From Cerrena zonata (lineage: Eukaryota; Basidiomycota; Agaricomycetes; Polyporales; Cerrenaceae): DNA of 64,000 nucleotides. Numbering within the stretch: the stretch's first letter is position 1; every line of letters starts with the position of its first letter. Below, piece by piece: positions 20,040-30,986 of the stretch. Where the stretch lies: assembly GCA_038087015.1 (NCBI GenBank), contig JASBNA010000028.1, positions 1 through 64,000 of the forward strand. Reading direction: 5' to 3'. The notes beneath the pieces are model-generated. The model did no database searches, was not told the DNA's origin, and worked only from the letters and a program-made list of their open reading frames with translations. The position numbers and the translations under genes are program-made.

Positions 20040-21944
20040 TCATAGTAACCCATTTTTAAAATCATCATAATCGTAAAATGCACATAGTAATGTTCGATCA
20101 TTATAACTTCTACCTGCTAAATTCATAATCGCATTCAATGCAATCTCTTCTTCTTCAAATTCAAGATAGATCTTTCCTAAACCTGGTTGACTAAATTGAA
20201 CTATCCCAGGGGTATAATCATTAGCAGGTCTTGGGATCTTGATCGATTTGATTTTCCCGAGTTTACTGACCTCTTGCAAAATATCTTGCTTAATGAAATT
20301 AAAATTCTCATCATCGACTAAATCTTTGGCAGTTACAATATTAAGTAATTGAATAACTCTCAGTTTTGGATGAGTAGTAACAAACTCGTTCCTAACCAAT
20401 CCTTGTAATGTATGGAAATCAATTGGACAATCTTGAATACTAGTTTTCTGAGCTTCTCCTTTCTCATTAGTTGTTAAACATGAGTAAAATGCTCTGGTAA
20501 CTATAGATAATTCATTCACCTGCGCAAGCATTTTATCTAATACTGGAAGCGCTTTAATGGTACGAGAGTATTCTTGAGGGTCAATATAGAATTCAACAAA
20601 TGCAATACCCAATGGATCCTTACTGCCTATTTCTCTTAAAAATTGAAATCCTTTAATTGGAGCTATTTCTCTAAGTGCATCAACTAGCTTGGACTCGTCA
20701 GTCGAATCAGGTAAAATTAATGTGAACTTACGTGGACTGTCAATTACTTTATCTTCAACTTCATCCTCTTTAATTTCTTTATATGGGGAAAGACATTGAA
20801 CAACGTATTCTCCAGGTCTTGCAATATCAAGAACAAACTTGGTTTCATCGATTTTATCTTCATTTGCTTCTGGCTGTTCTTCATCTTCATTTTTATGCTC
20901 GGTGATAGCGAACTCAGCACTACTCAATTCCATTCCCTTCAATGAATATGCTATGGTAGCACATGTATTATTTTTGAATTCAATTATCATGTTACGATCA
21001 TCAGTGGTCATTCTTTTGGACTCGATATTATTGGACATCGATGTTTCATCACAATCAACTTTATTCAAAAATTTATTAAGAAATTCAACAACTTTCAAAT
21101 AATCAATCTTACTAAAATTGATATTTCTAATAATTAAAATAGAAGCATTCCTACTATCAATCGGATCAATTTTTGATGAGTCATTCAATATATCATTTTC
21201 GTTGCTTAACCTATCTCTTACAACACCTTCTAACTTAGTGAAATCAACCGGTCTTGGATACCCTGGTAATGGGAATAATCCAGACAATTTTGCTCTCTGA
21301 GCAGTAACATTTTCGAATCCTTTTGGTTTGATCCCCCACTTAGACCCAATTACTTCAATATGTTCAAGGGTTGGGTATCGTATCACTGACCTCAATTTCT
21401 TGTCATATTTTGATATCAATTCTTCCTTACTAAGGCCTGCATCCAAATCTTTATGAACAGTTACATTGATATTGGTTGTGTATTCAGGTTTACCACTAGG
21501 CAAACCATTATTCTCTGGCCTTTTATATGGCTGTGATGAGGATTGGGAACTTTGATCATTTCTATTGTAGTCTGGATGACCTTGTCTTTCTCTTGGAGGT
21601 CCTCTTCCACGAGTATCATTTCTGGGTCTATAATTGTCATATTGATGTCGACTTCCATATCTATCACGTTCACCTCCGCGACTGTCTCTAGGTTGATACT
21701 TGTCGTATCTATCCATTCCACTGCGTCTTGATTCTAAACGACGGTCTTGAGAATCACGATCATTGGAAGCACCAGACGGCCTTTCACGAGCAATAACTCG
21801 TTGATTTGAATAACGATGACGTTCATCTTGGTAACTATCTCGATTGTATGTACCCGAAGATGAGGGTTGAGCTGGTTTCATATTGTTAGTAAACGCTCTT
21901 CTATCTTCACTTCTCGAAAAGTCTTCAGGCATACGATTACTCAT
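20040..21944 (-). CDS. MUD2: U2AF65-like splicing factor Mud2
   Basis: 634 residues, unbroken. The N-terminal ~150 residues are rich in Arg, Ser, Asp and Tyr (degenerate RS/RGG-like). The motif KGFENVTAQRAKLSGLFPLPG before the RRMs is a clear U2AF65 hallmark (SF1/BBP-proximal region). Degenerate RRMs follow, and the C-terminus has a UHM-type RRM (VIQLLNIVTAKDLVDDENF ... GLGKIYLEFEEEEIALNAIMNLAGRSYNDR). It binds the branch site-poly(Y) region with Msl5/BBP and recruits U2 snRNP. Its better-preserved U2AF character than in S. cerevisiae fits CTG-clade yeasts. Converges on BUB2. Confidence 0.9.
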   Translation of the reverse strand: MSNRMPEDFSRSEDRRAFTNNMKPAQPSSSGTYNRDSYQDERHRYSNQRVIARERPSGASNDRDSQDRRLESRRSGMDRYDKYQPRDSRGGERDRYGSRHQYDNYRPRNDTRGRGPPRERQGHPDYNRNDQSSQSSSQPYKRPENNGLPSGKPEYTTNINVTVHKDLDAGLSKEELISKYDKKLRSVIRYPTLEHIEVIGSKWGIKPKGFENVTAQRAKLSGLFPLPGYPRPVDFTKLEGVVRDRLSNENDILNDSSKIDPIDSRNASILIIRNINFSKIDYLKVVEFLNKFLNKVDCDETSMSNNIESKRMTTDDRNMIIEFKNNTCATIAYSLKGMELSSAEFAITEHKNEDEEQPEANEDKIDETKFVLDIARPGEYVVQCLSPYKEIKEDEVEDKVIDSPRKFTLILPDSTDESKLVDALREIAPIKGFQFLREIGSKDPLGIAFVEFYIDPQEYSRTIKALPVLDKMLAQVNELSIVTRAFYSCLTTNEKGEAQKTSIQDCPIDFHTLQGLVRNEFVTTHPKLRVIQLLNIVTAKDLVDDENFNFIKQDILQEVSKLGKIKSIKIPRPANDYTPGIVQFSQPGLGKIYLEFEEEEIALNAIMNLAGRSYNDRTLLCAFYDYDDFKNGLL

Positions 21945-22212
21945 ATTGATGGCTAGCTTTGTTGTTATTCGACTCTTTGTAGATGAGATGGAGTTTTCGA
22001 GCTTGTTTTTCGCTACAATTTTTTTTTTTTCTACTTCAATCTCTTCTCATTAAGCAGTACCTCCTTCAAAAACGTAATAGTTGCAAATAAAATCAATGCC
22101 TAATATCTACAAGAAGCTAAAGTGAATTAGTCTATTATTAAATAGGTTACAATGAGATCAATTTCTACTACAAGCAGCAGAAATTAGTGAAATAATAAGA
22201 GATTTTGAAAGA

Positions 22213-25035
22213 TCATAATTCATCATGAACAGGTGATTCGGTAGACTTTTCACCTTCGGTGGAAGATTCGGAAGACTGTTGTTGGGTAGTTTGGGAATTG
22301 ACTTCTTCAATATCATCGTCTTCAATGAAACCAGCTCCCTCTTGTTCTTCCTCATCTTTTTTAGTGTTGGCTTTCTTTTCTTCCTTTAATTTTTCTCTGT
22401 ATTCCTTCTGCTTCTTTCTTGCTAATAATTTTTCGAATTTAGCATTGAACAAACCAACTCTAGCTTTATGAGATTCTTCAATAGATTTGACATCAGCTAG
22501 CATTTGAACAATCTTTTGTGCCAAAGAATCGTATTTTTCGTATAATTGGAATTTACTCAATTTGTTAAATTTCTTTTCTTTACCAGTTAAATCACCAATT
22601 TCCGTCAAATCTTCTCTATAGGTAGCTAAGTTTTTGTCTAAAGCCATCATTTTATTTTCATCACCTTTTGATAATAATTGTAATTTGATACGATCATTCT
22701 CTTTATCAAAAGCGAAACCTTCACCTTCGTATTTTTGTCTAATCTCACTTACTTCGCTACCAAATTCCAACATATGACTTTGAATTTGCATAACAATTTT
22801 ACTACCTTCTTCGTATAATTTTTTGAAACCGTCAAGAGATAAATCAGTTTGGTTCATTTCAATGAAACTATCTAACTTCTTTTTATTTTGGTTCAATTCC
22901 CTAATTTTTTCACGAAGTTCTTCCAAAGAAGCATTATCGCTATCAAAATCCAACCATTCAATAGTATCACGAACAAATTGTTGATAAGCTTCTAATTCGT
23001 TTTCTGAAATTTCCTTAAGGATGGCTTCTTCATTATCTTCAATATGAGAACGTAATTCGTAACATTGACCTTCCAAGATGTTTCTGACGTGATCTAAAAT
23101 GATACGTTCTTCATCTTTAGCATTTAAATACGCTAATTTAGAAAATAATCTGTCCTTTGTAGTTCTAGAAAGAGGCTTCACATGAGGGTATGCTGGCTTG
23201 ACAAGAGGGATGCGAAGAGGTTTTGGTTGTTTGGACTTGGTATTTGACTTGGTAATTGTAGAGTTGGAAGAAGTTTCATTTTTGAGTGAATCAGTTTCCT
23301 TAGCTTCTTCATCTTCAGTTGCTTGAGAGTCTTCACCATCTTTATTCAATAATTTTTTGAAAAATCCCCCACTTTGTTTATCGGATGATTTACATTCAAT
23401 GTACAAATCAGTTAAATCGAACATTTTGTTATGGTCTAAAGTGAAAACACCCGAGATTTCTTTGATATCATCTGAATTTTTAGAGCAGGTAAATTTTTCA
23501 ATTTTCTTTTGTAAATCTTTGAATTCATAACTCTTAATCAAATGGCCATCTTCGTATAAGTTAACAGAAAGTTCATCTCTTTTATCGGACATATCAGCAA
23601 GTGGGACTTTAGTTGAGTTATCAGCAACATCACCAGATTTGAAAACTATGGATTGAGAATCCATATTATCAATACTAGTTTCATAATTATGGAACGATCT
23701 TTCGATAAGTTTAATTTCTTTTTGATTTTCTAATTGAGTTTTCAATTTAAGACCCTGTAAAGTAGTACCCAATGCACACGATTCATCAGCATTAACAGTT
23801 TTAGAGATTTTATCATCGCCTAATAAATGAGATAAGTGTTTTTGAATAAAAGGAACTCTGGTAGAACCCCCATTAAGAATGACTGATTGTAAGTCTTTTA
23901 CTGATTTAGGACCTGAAGGACAATCGCGTAAAGCAGTTAATATTGGAGAAGTAGAACGAGACATTAAATCGGAATTGATATCTTCGAATTCTTCACGAGT
24001 GACAACGGTTTTAAAATCTTTATCATCATAGAAATTTTCCAAAGAGACTTGGAAATCAGCATTAACCGATAAAATGATTTTAGCCCTTTCGGCAGTTTCT
24101 TGTAATCTTGAAGCCACTTTTGGAGGTAATACGTCATCAGCATCTTTAATATTGAATTGTTGTAAGAATTTTTCATATAAGATATTATAAATGGATTGAG
24201 TTAATAATTGACCACCAAAAGATTCATCATAACCAATGCTTTCAATTTCAAGAGTAACTTTACCGGTAAAACTGACATTATAAGAAAATAAAGTAGCGGT
24301 GGTGGAACCAGCACCAGCGTCATAAACAAGATTATAAATTTTTTGATTTGAAAAATCCGATTTATCAAATTTACGATTAGATAAATAATTAAGAGCCACT
24401 GCAGTACCTTCATCAACCAAACCTAAAGGATTTGAAAAATTGGCCAATTTGATAGCATCCAAATACGATTGCTTGGTTTCGTGAGTGGCAAAAGGAGAGA
24501 CTGAAACAGTGATATCTTCCACGATGCTCTGAGCATGAGGATTAGCATCAAGATCACCTAAAGCTCTTTGTTTGATTTCATTCAAATTCATTGCCATAAT
24601 TTCTTCAGGTACAAATTGATAAGATTGATTAACAAAACCCAAATCAAACTTGATCCCGTTTGATCTCGACTCATCAGGCAATAACTTAACCCCAAAATGG
24701 TTCGATAAATAGTCTAATGTAACTTGATCATTAATTGATTTACCCAATAAAGGTTTAATCCCAGTTATACAAGACTGGGGGAAACGAGTACACAATGATC
24801 CAATTTGGGACCCATAAACACGTTCCAATTCAGCCAGCTCTGGAGATGATCCTCTCAACGATATTCCTGAAAAATCTTTTCTCTTCCCTTCATCAGTTAA
24901 GACAATTTCAAAAGATATCCCCGGGGCCAACAAGACTGATTTGGTGAATTGTTGTCCATAATCAACCCCGAGAATGGCTCCAAATGCCGAGCTAAGCACA
25001 CAAAGTATCAGCAATACCACTAGCTGCAACTTCAT
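22213..25035 (-). CDS. LHS1: ER lumenal Hsp70-like chaperone Lhs1 (GRP170)
   Basis: 940 residues, unbroken. A signal peptide (MKLQLVVLLILCVLSSAFGA) precedes an Hsp70-type nucleotide-binding domain (ILGVDYGQQFTKSVLLAPG; later VYDAGAGSTTATLF and ILNGGSTRVPFIQ). The C-terminal half is the long alpha-helical GRP170 domain, rich in Lys/Glu, and the protein ends in HDEL, the ER-retrieval signal. Lhs1 is the nucleotide-exchange partner of Kar2/BiP in translocation and folding. Upstream lies a shared region with HPT1 containing an E-box. Confidence 0.96.
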   Translation of the reverse strand: MKLQLVVLLILCVLSSAFGAILGVDYGQQFTKSVLLAPGISFEIVLTDEGKRKDFSGISLRGSSPELAELERVYGSQIGSLCTRFPQSCITGIKPLLGKSINDQVTLDYLSNHFGVKLLPDESRSNGIKFDLGFVNQSYQFVPEEIMAMNLNEIKQRALGDLDANPHAQSIVEDITVSVSPFATHETKQSYLDAIKLANFSNPLGLVDEGTAVALNYLSNRKFDKSDFSNQKIYNLVYDAGAGSTTATLFSYNVSFTGKVTLEIESIGYDESFGGQLLTQSIYNILYEKFLQQFNIKDADDVLPPKVASRLQETAERAKIILSVNADFQVSLENFYDDKDFKTVVTREEFEDINSDLMSRSTSPILTALRDCPSGPKSVKDLQSVILNGGSTRVPFIQKHLSHLLGDDKISKTVNADESCALGTTLQGLKLKTQLENQKEIKLIERSFHNYETSIDNMDSQSIVFKSGDVADNSTKVPLADMSDKRDELSVNLYEDGHLIKSYEFKDLQKKIEKFTCSKNSDDIKEISGVFTLDHNKMFDLTDLYIECKSSDKQSGGFFKKLLNKDGEDSQATEDEEAKETDSLKNETSSNSTITKSNTKSKQPKPLRIPLVKPAYPHVKPLSRTTKDRLFSKLAYLNAKDEERIILDHVRNILEGQCYELRSHIEDNEEAILKEISENELEAYQQFVRDTIEWLDFDSDNASLEELREKIRELNQNKKKLDSFIEMNQTDLSLDGFKKLYEEGSKIVMQIQSHMLEFGSEVSEIRQKYEGEGFAFDKENDRIKLQLLSKGDENKMMALDKNLATYREDLTEIGDLTGKEKKFNKLSKFQLYEKYDSLAQKIVQMLADVKSIEESHKARVGLFNAKFEKLLARKKQKEYREKLKEEKKANTKKDEEEQEGAGFIEDDDIEEVNSQTTQQQSSESSTEGEKSTESPVHDEL

Positions 25036-25159
25036 GATCTATCTACTTACTTTCAAAGGTTAGTTCTAGTCAATTTAGGAGAAATCTAGCTTATATCTTG
25101 TTGTCAAACTGGTTTTCTAGTGGAACTTCCTCGAACAACTGAAAAATTCCCAAGATCAG

Positions 25160-25202
25160 CACGTGACCCGCACCGAAAAACCACGCTGGCAAACCCGTAC
25201 AT
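25160..25202. promoter_or_regulatory. E-box plus CCGTACAT module (LHS1 side)
   Basis: CACGTG (25160-25165) and AACCCGTACAT (25192-25202), 26 bases apart, lie about 125-165 bases upstream of the LHS1 ATG. CACGTG is the Cbf1-type site; ACCCGTACAT resembles the Rap1 consensus ACACCCRYACAY. The protein identities are inferred. Confidence 0.4.
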
Positions 25203-25340
25203 TTTTTTAATTCTACCTCCGTACCGCACGATAAATAACGAACCCACAAAACCCCCCAAATCGAGTTCTTGCTGCAAATACTAAAGTATATTTGCAACTC
25301 TACGAGATACCCATTGACGTTGCAAAAGACTACAGTGGCC

Positions 25341-25607
25341 ATGGCTCATCAGAGCGGCCTGCCACACCCAGATTGTGAACAGCAATATACGAGCTTATCG
25401 TCATACAGCCTCTCCGCGGTGTACCGACCCCCTGATAGCGGATTCATGCGATCCAGTCCGCGATCCAGTCCTCATCCCCTATCCCTGAGACGGGCCTCCA
25501 TGGCTGCTCCCAGCACCTCACGGTCGGCGTCCAGGAGCAGTGGATGCCAGCAGCCATTGATAGCCCGTGGATCTAGCTGGAGAGCTGTAGCTGTTGATCA
25601 GAACTAA
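25341..25607 (+). CDS. Orphan GC-rich small reading frame (doubtful)
   Basis: An 88-codon frame opens at ATG 25341 in a strong context (GCCATGG) within a GC-rich patch unlike its surroundings. The product is Ser/Arg/Pro-rich (for example RSSPRSSPHPLSLRR) and lacks any domain I recognise. A 12-bp tandem (CGATCCAGTCCG, from about 25448) lies inside. It could be an upstream open frame in the HPT1 leader, a species-specific small gene, or simply open because GC-rich DNA has few stops. Confidence 0.15.
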   Translation: MAHQSGLPHPDCEQQYTSLSSYSLSAVYRPPDSGFMRSSPRSSPHPLSLRRASMAAPSTSRSASRSSGCQQPLIARGSSWRAVAVDQN

Positions 25608-25849
25608 ACCCGAAGAGGACAAAAAGAGAAATTTTTTTTAAAAAAAAAAGAGGGCGTGTGTTTACCCAAACATCGAGAAGAGATGGATAGGCATTTTCTA
25701 TAAAAGTATAAGAAGATGCCGAAATTTGGTTGTTAAATTTTTACTTTTTCTCTTCTTGGGAGTAATATTGCACCATTTGTTCTACAACTCCCCGGATTGT
25801 GTTGTTGCCATCACGTATCTCACTCAATCAAGACCACTTGTAAGTTACC

Positions 25850-26509
25850 ATGGACGCTGCTGACGTTGAAGCAACCAAAATGTACATTTCGTACAATAAC
25901 ATTCATCAATTATGTCAAGAATCTGCTGATAAAATCAAGGCTTTTAAACCCGATTTGATTATTGCCATTGGTGGTGGTGGATTTATTCCAGCCCGTATGT
26001 TGCGTACTTTTTTAAAAGAACCAGGACACCCAAATGTTAGAATTATGGCCATTATATTATCTCTTTATGAAGATGTTTCCACTGTTGGATCTCAGATTGA
26101 ACAAGTCGGTACTCAAGTCATTAGAACTCAATGGATCGATTATAATCAATCTAAGATTGATCTTGTTGGTAAAAATGTATTGATTATTGATGAAGTTGAT
26201 GATACTAGAACTACTTTACATTATGCAGTTTCTGAATTGAAAAAAGATGTTGTTGAACAATGTAAAGCTAAAAATGCTGATCCAAATGATACTAAGTTTG
26301 GTATTTTTGTTTTACATGATAAAGAAAAGCCAAAACGTGCTGACTTACCTGATGAAATTATGAAAACTGGTCATTATTTTGCCGCTAGATCTGTTCCAGA
26401 TGTTTGGATCGCTTATCCTTGGGAATCTACTGATATCGTTTACCATACCAAAAGAGCTATCGAACAAGGTAATGATGTTTTCATTCCTTCTTCTACTGAA
26501 GAAAACTAA
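25850..26509 (+). CDS. HPT1: Hypoxanthine-guanine phosphoribosyltransferase
   Basis: Purine-salvage enzyme making IMP/GMP from hypoxanthine/guanine and PRPP. The 219-residue product matches yeast Hpt1 throughout (MYISYNNIHQLCQ, PDLIIAIGGGGFIPAR, RTQWIDYNQSKIDLVGKNV). The PRPP-binding loop VLIIDEVDDTRTT has its acidic pair near residues 117-118. The late YPWESTDIVYHTKRAIEQGNDVFIP block distinguishes it from the paralogue Xpt1. The frame is intact and the ATG lies in a good context. Confidence 0.95.
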   Translation: MDAADVEATKMYISYNNIHQLCQESADKIKAFKPDLIIAIGGGGFIPARMLRTFLKEPGHPNVRIMAIILSLYEDVSTVGSQIEQVGTQVIRTQWIDYNQSKIDLVGKNVLIIDEVDDTRTTLHYAVSELKKDVVEQCKAKNADPNDTKFGIFVLHDKEKPKRADLPDEIMKTGHYFAARSVPDVWIAYPWESTDIVYHTKRAIEQGNDVFIPSSTEEN

Positions 26510-26604
26510 ACAGTTTTCCTCCATGTTTAATAGAGTCATTGTATACTAATAACGAAGCATTTAATATCATTATATTTGTAGCTATCTATACACTAAACTG
26601 AAAT

Positions 26605-27700
26605 CTAATCAATTTCAATCACGTCAGGACTTCTGGAATGATTCTTGAGTGAGGGATGACTACTGGTCTTATCCTTTCTTTTCTTACTCTGTCTTAACGA
26701 TTGACCTGCTCCTGCAAAAGACTGTTCCTTGGTCTTTGCATTAATGTCTTCTTCATCAGTTTCCTCTGGCGTAGGTAGTATAACTGGGAATCCAAAGAAT
26801 AATTGATTTTCCGGTAAATTTAATGGAACCGCTGGTGCATCTGGATCCAAATCATCAATGCTATAACTCTTCTTTCCTTCGTCTTTATCTTGTTTTTCAG
26901 AAGGTTTACCTGATAATTTTAACCCCGACCCCTTAAAGGATTGTGTTTGGGGATTAGATGCTTCTGCTACAATCTTTGCATAATCTATTGATCTGGACAT
27001 ACTTCCCGCTCCGGCCCCTCGGTTAACCTTGCTTGGATCAATTGGTGTTGAGCTTGGCTTCTTCACTTGAGGAGTGTACTCGGGTTCAACGTATCCCACT
27101 GGAGGTGCAAAATCGGTTTCTAAATCGGTTTCAACAACACAGATCCCTTGACTACCGCTTTCAGGTTTGGCCTCCAAGACTTTAATCCCATAAATGCTAT
27201 CATTATAATTTATTTCAATTATATCATTAACCGTTAAAGTTGAAAACTTTCTTAATACATTTTCCAATACCGCTTTTGGATCCAGAATTTCTAAAAAATC
27301 AGTGGATTGTGGTTCAATTTTAACGAAACTTACCTAATGGTAAATCGCAATTCTCAATCTTTATCAATCCACCTGGTTCTAATTTTAATGTTTGCATCAT
27401 CCATTGGGGAATATAAACTCTTCCTTCTTCAGCAATAAACTCTAAAACACCACTATGCGTTGTAATATTCTCACTTTCGTTGGTCAATGCAAACAACATC
27501 GGATATCTTATATGTAACATCGTCAATTTGTTCAATGCTGAAGGTGGTAAAAAGATCTTACCTCCAAAATTGGCATCATCTTTCCTGATATTATCAGGCA
27601 TCATAGCAACTGGATAGCATCGAAAAAACTCCTCAAACTTATTATTCATAGGCGCAAAAGAAGCACCACCAAACATTGCAGACCCAAACCCGGAAAACAT
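26605..27700 (-). CDS. UFD1: Ufd1, substrate-recruiting cofactor of Cdc48, one frame break
   Basis: Ufd1 works with Npl4 and Cdc48/p97 in extraction of ubiquitinated proteins (ERAD and others). The first frame encodes the double-psi barrel (FEEFFRCYPVAMMPDN, KIFLPPSALNKLTMLHI, YIPQWMMQTLKLEPGG) and ends in LPLGKFR at about 27320. One base further the sequence resumes as VKIEPQSTDFLEI and runs into DPKAVLENVLRKFSTLTVND and APPVGYVEPEY, as in yeast. The break is +1 (one extra base near 27325). The CTG at 27283-27285 falls at the position that is Ser in yeast Ufd1 and Thr in human, evidence for CUG-Ser decoding. The C-terminal region is charged. Confidence 0.94.
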
Positions 27701-27979
27701 CGTGAGTATAACTGTTCTAAACTGCTTGCAAGACTTGTGTAATTTGATTTATCTTTAAGAATCAGATGTATTTGCCATTGGATTCTTTTTTCTTTTAAGT
27801 AATCGCATACAAAAAAAAAAAAAAAATGTACGGACTTGATTTTTTTTTTTAACAGCTACATGACATATAGACAAAACAACTTATAAAAATCTATGGAAAC
27901 AAGAACAAGATGAGAGAAGTAAGTGATTATGATGTAGTTAAATATTACTCTATATTACAAATTCAATAAAACCTGTTTA

Positions 27980-30900
27980 TTATTTTTGTTGATCGATTTC
28001 TGCAATTCTTTGGGCGAGTTCTTTTTGATCATCATCTAATCCACCAAAACAGACTTGGTATCTATTAGCATCTGATTGTTGCATTAAAGATACTTTAGAG
28101 CAAAAGACTGCGAAAACATTGATTTCATCGATAGGAGTACGTTTTAATGCTTCCATTTCTGCTTCATCTGCTTCAAAGTCATCATCATATAATGCAGCAT
28201 CGTATTCATCGTCATCAACTTCAGGATCGAATACTTTAGGATTAGTTTCACCAGCTAATAATTCAATTCTAGCTTTAATTGCCAGAGGTAAGACTTCCAA
28301 GTTGGACATTAATAAATCAGTCACTTCACCAATTAAATCTTGTTGTGAGAAAACATTTAAATTGATGTCACATAATATAGCTAAGGAAGCCAAAATTTGT
28401 AATTTACAACCATAAACACTTTGGAAGTCACTTGAATGTTGAATCCAAAGTTTGAAAAACCCATTAGTGAAATTCTTTTCATTCAAAAATTGAATTGTAG
28501 TGGTTGGGTCAATGTATAAACAAGCAAATAAAATTCTTAAAATTGATAAATGGTGTAACATATGACCATCAAAAGCTTCAATACTTTCAAGATTTTGGAA
28601 TGTATCGAAAATATTTGGGAGAAAAGTTGGTAAAAATGAAGCAAATCTTGAATTCATACTCAAAATAGATAATTCGATTAATTCAAAAGCAGAATGGGCG
28701 AAAACTGGTTCCAAATCTTCATTATTAACAATGCTGAAACAGACTTTGAATAAACTTTGAACATGAGGAGTATCAATGGTGACATTATCAGTTTTGAATC
28801 CATATATGATAACACCTTCAAAGAAAGGAACAAAAATATCAAAGTATTCAAAAGCATAAGTATCGAACGAATCAATTGCAGCTTGATATAATTCCCATAA
28901 GACTGGACTCATTTGTTGAGTGGCAGAAACCAAAGATTCCAAAATTTCAAGTGCTTCAGTAATGAATGAAATCATAGAATTTTCTAAAACAAATAAAACT
29001 AACGGTTTCAATGTAGATTGAATACTAGTGGAAACATCTGGTGATGAATTGGTTGCAATGACTAATTCAACCAAAGTGTTAAGAATACCAGCAGCTTGAT
29101 ATTCTTTAGTGGTATCAATTGAAGAAGCATCATTACTAGAAGCATTTAATAATTCAGTTGCCAAACCAAGAAATTGTTCAGCTAATCTACTAGATAATTG
29201 ATTAGCATAAGGTTCTAAATTCTTAGCAAATTTTTGAACAAAGCTGTCCATAACACTAGACAACATATCACTTTCAATCTTTTTAGACATATCCAAAAGG
29301 GTTTCCATTAACTGTGGGGCTTGTTCAGCGACGTGATCGGCGACAAGATCTTCGTTAACCAAGGTTCTAATGGCGTCAATAGCTGTTAATTTCACTGGGA
29401 ATTGAACATCTTGTTGAAAGCATTGAACAACTGCTTGGAAAATTTGTTGTAAAATTTGTTCATCACTATATTTAGTATTGAACATGGCCAAAGTATCACA
29501 AGCACGAGCAGTTAAATATGGAATTTAGTGAGGGTATCTTCTGATAATTCAGGATAGACACAAGAGTATAAAAGTTGGTCAACTCTTCCCAGAACAGGAG
29601 AAGAGCTTTTATCTAACTTATAAGAAATTGTTGACAAGACGCGGAAAGCACCCTTCAACTTCCATGGCGGTTTGTGGGTCAGATCTATTTGAATTTCTTC
29701 TAGTAAAGACATCGTTAACAATTGATAAAACCAAATTAATTGAAGAGTCAAATTTTTTAGATGATAATCTGTAAACGAAGTTGATTGAAGCAATATCAGA
29801 AGTGTTAGCATCTCTACTCATATCCAAATATCTTCTAACGTATTCTTCTGTTTCATCTTCATATAATTCGAACGGTTTCTTCATTAGCATTAAGAGTTGG
29901 TAAAATAACGTGTTTAAGAATTGCGTCTAATTTATCCTCAATTAAGCTCCAAGCATGAGATTCAATCAATTGTTCCAAGAAGGAGATCAAATGATATAAA
30001 GAACCTTCTGATAACCAAATTTTTTTACTGGACCAACTTTCAATGATACCCCAATAAGCATTTAAAATTTCAGGAACGAAATTTGATAAGAAAGTATGAC
30101 TAAATTGGTTGGAATCTTTATTTTGAGTGGAAAAACCACCACCATGACGATTCAATAATCTGTGTAAGTTACCAAAACACCATTTAACTGTTTTAATTCT
30201 TGGATGAGAAGCTCTAGAATGAGGTTCTTCATCTAAAGCAGATTGAGGTAAAGGTTTATTTATAATGATGAGCTGTAAATGACACCAGACACCTAATTTA
30301 GAAGGATCATTAGATAAATATTTTGGCAAAGCTGAATAAGTAGTAAATTTAAAAATTTTCACAATTAAGTATAACATTTCATCAGGAATTGAATCATCAG
30401 ATTTTAATAAATTTTCAGTTAAACTTTCTAAAATTGGGAATAAATTTTCAGCAACATCGTCCAAAACTGGATTACTATTACCAGAACTAGTATCTAAACC
30501 GTGCCATCTATAATTTTTAGTGTATTCGTAAGCACAAACCAACCCAGTATAAACGTGATCGATATTTGAGGTATCAGATAATAATTTCTTAGTAATTGGA
30601 ACTAATTCATCCCATTTTTCAAAACTAAGAATATTATGTAAAGCAGTCGATAACGATAATTTCAACTTAGAGTTAGAATAAGTCTTAATTAAGGTTTCAA
30701 TCAATTTTTGTTTGATTAAATTTTTTTCTTCATTCTGAATAAACAATTTAGAAGCAGCTTTATTCTCTGGTAAAACCCAATAATTAACAATTCTGTTTTT
30801 GAAAAAAATGGCTGCAGAAATTTGAACTCCAAATGGTACCGAATTATCAACAATTAAATCAAGTAAGTAAGCAGTGAAGCCAGCTTGTTCTTCAAATGCA

Positions 30901-30986
30901 TGAAGTTGTTGTTCACTCTGTTTTCTCACTTGTTGACTGGCATCCAAGGTCCCTTGTAAAGACCCAAGCAAAGTATCTCTATCCAT
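27980..30986 (-). CDS. Importin-7/8-type karyopherin (Nmd5/Sxm1-like), three frame breaks
   Basis: An importin-beta family nuclear transport receptor of about 1000 residues. The N-terminus (MDRDTLLGSLQGTLDASQQ, then SAAIFFKNRIVNYW) is the importin-N domain. Middle blocks SKKIWLSEGSLYHLISFLEQ and FELYEDETEEYVRRYLD and the acidic C-terminal YDDDFEADEAEMEALK followed by TPIDEINVF resemble Nmd5/Sxm1. Breaks: +1 near 29874-29885 (...NANE / KPFELYED), +1 near 29649-29654 in a GGG run (...EVEG / AFRVLSTISYKL), and -1 near 29520 (...LTKF / PYLTARACDTLAMFN). The ATG at 30986 is used. Cargo of the yeast relatives includes ribosomal proteins and stress kinases; which orthologue this is cannot be decided. 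Confidence 0.85.

Larger units (their letters stand above)
25036..25849. promoter_or_regulatory. Divergent LHS1/HPT1 promoter region
   Basis: About 810 bases. CACGTG at 25160-25165 is followed by AACCCGTACAT (25192-25202) and ACCTCCGTACC (about 25215). The block 25335-25612 is markedly GC-rich and open in one frame (listed separately). An A tract lies at about 25630-25650 before HPT1. No known gene is recognised. Confidence 0.45.
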
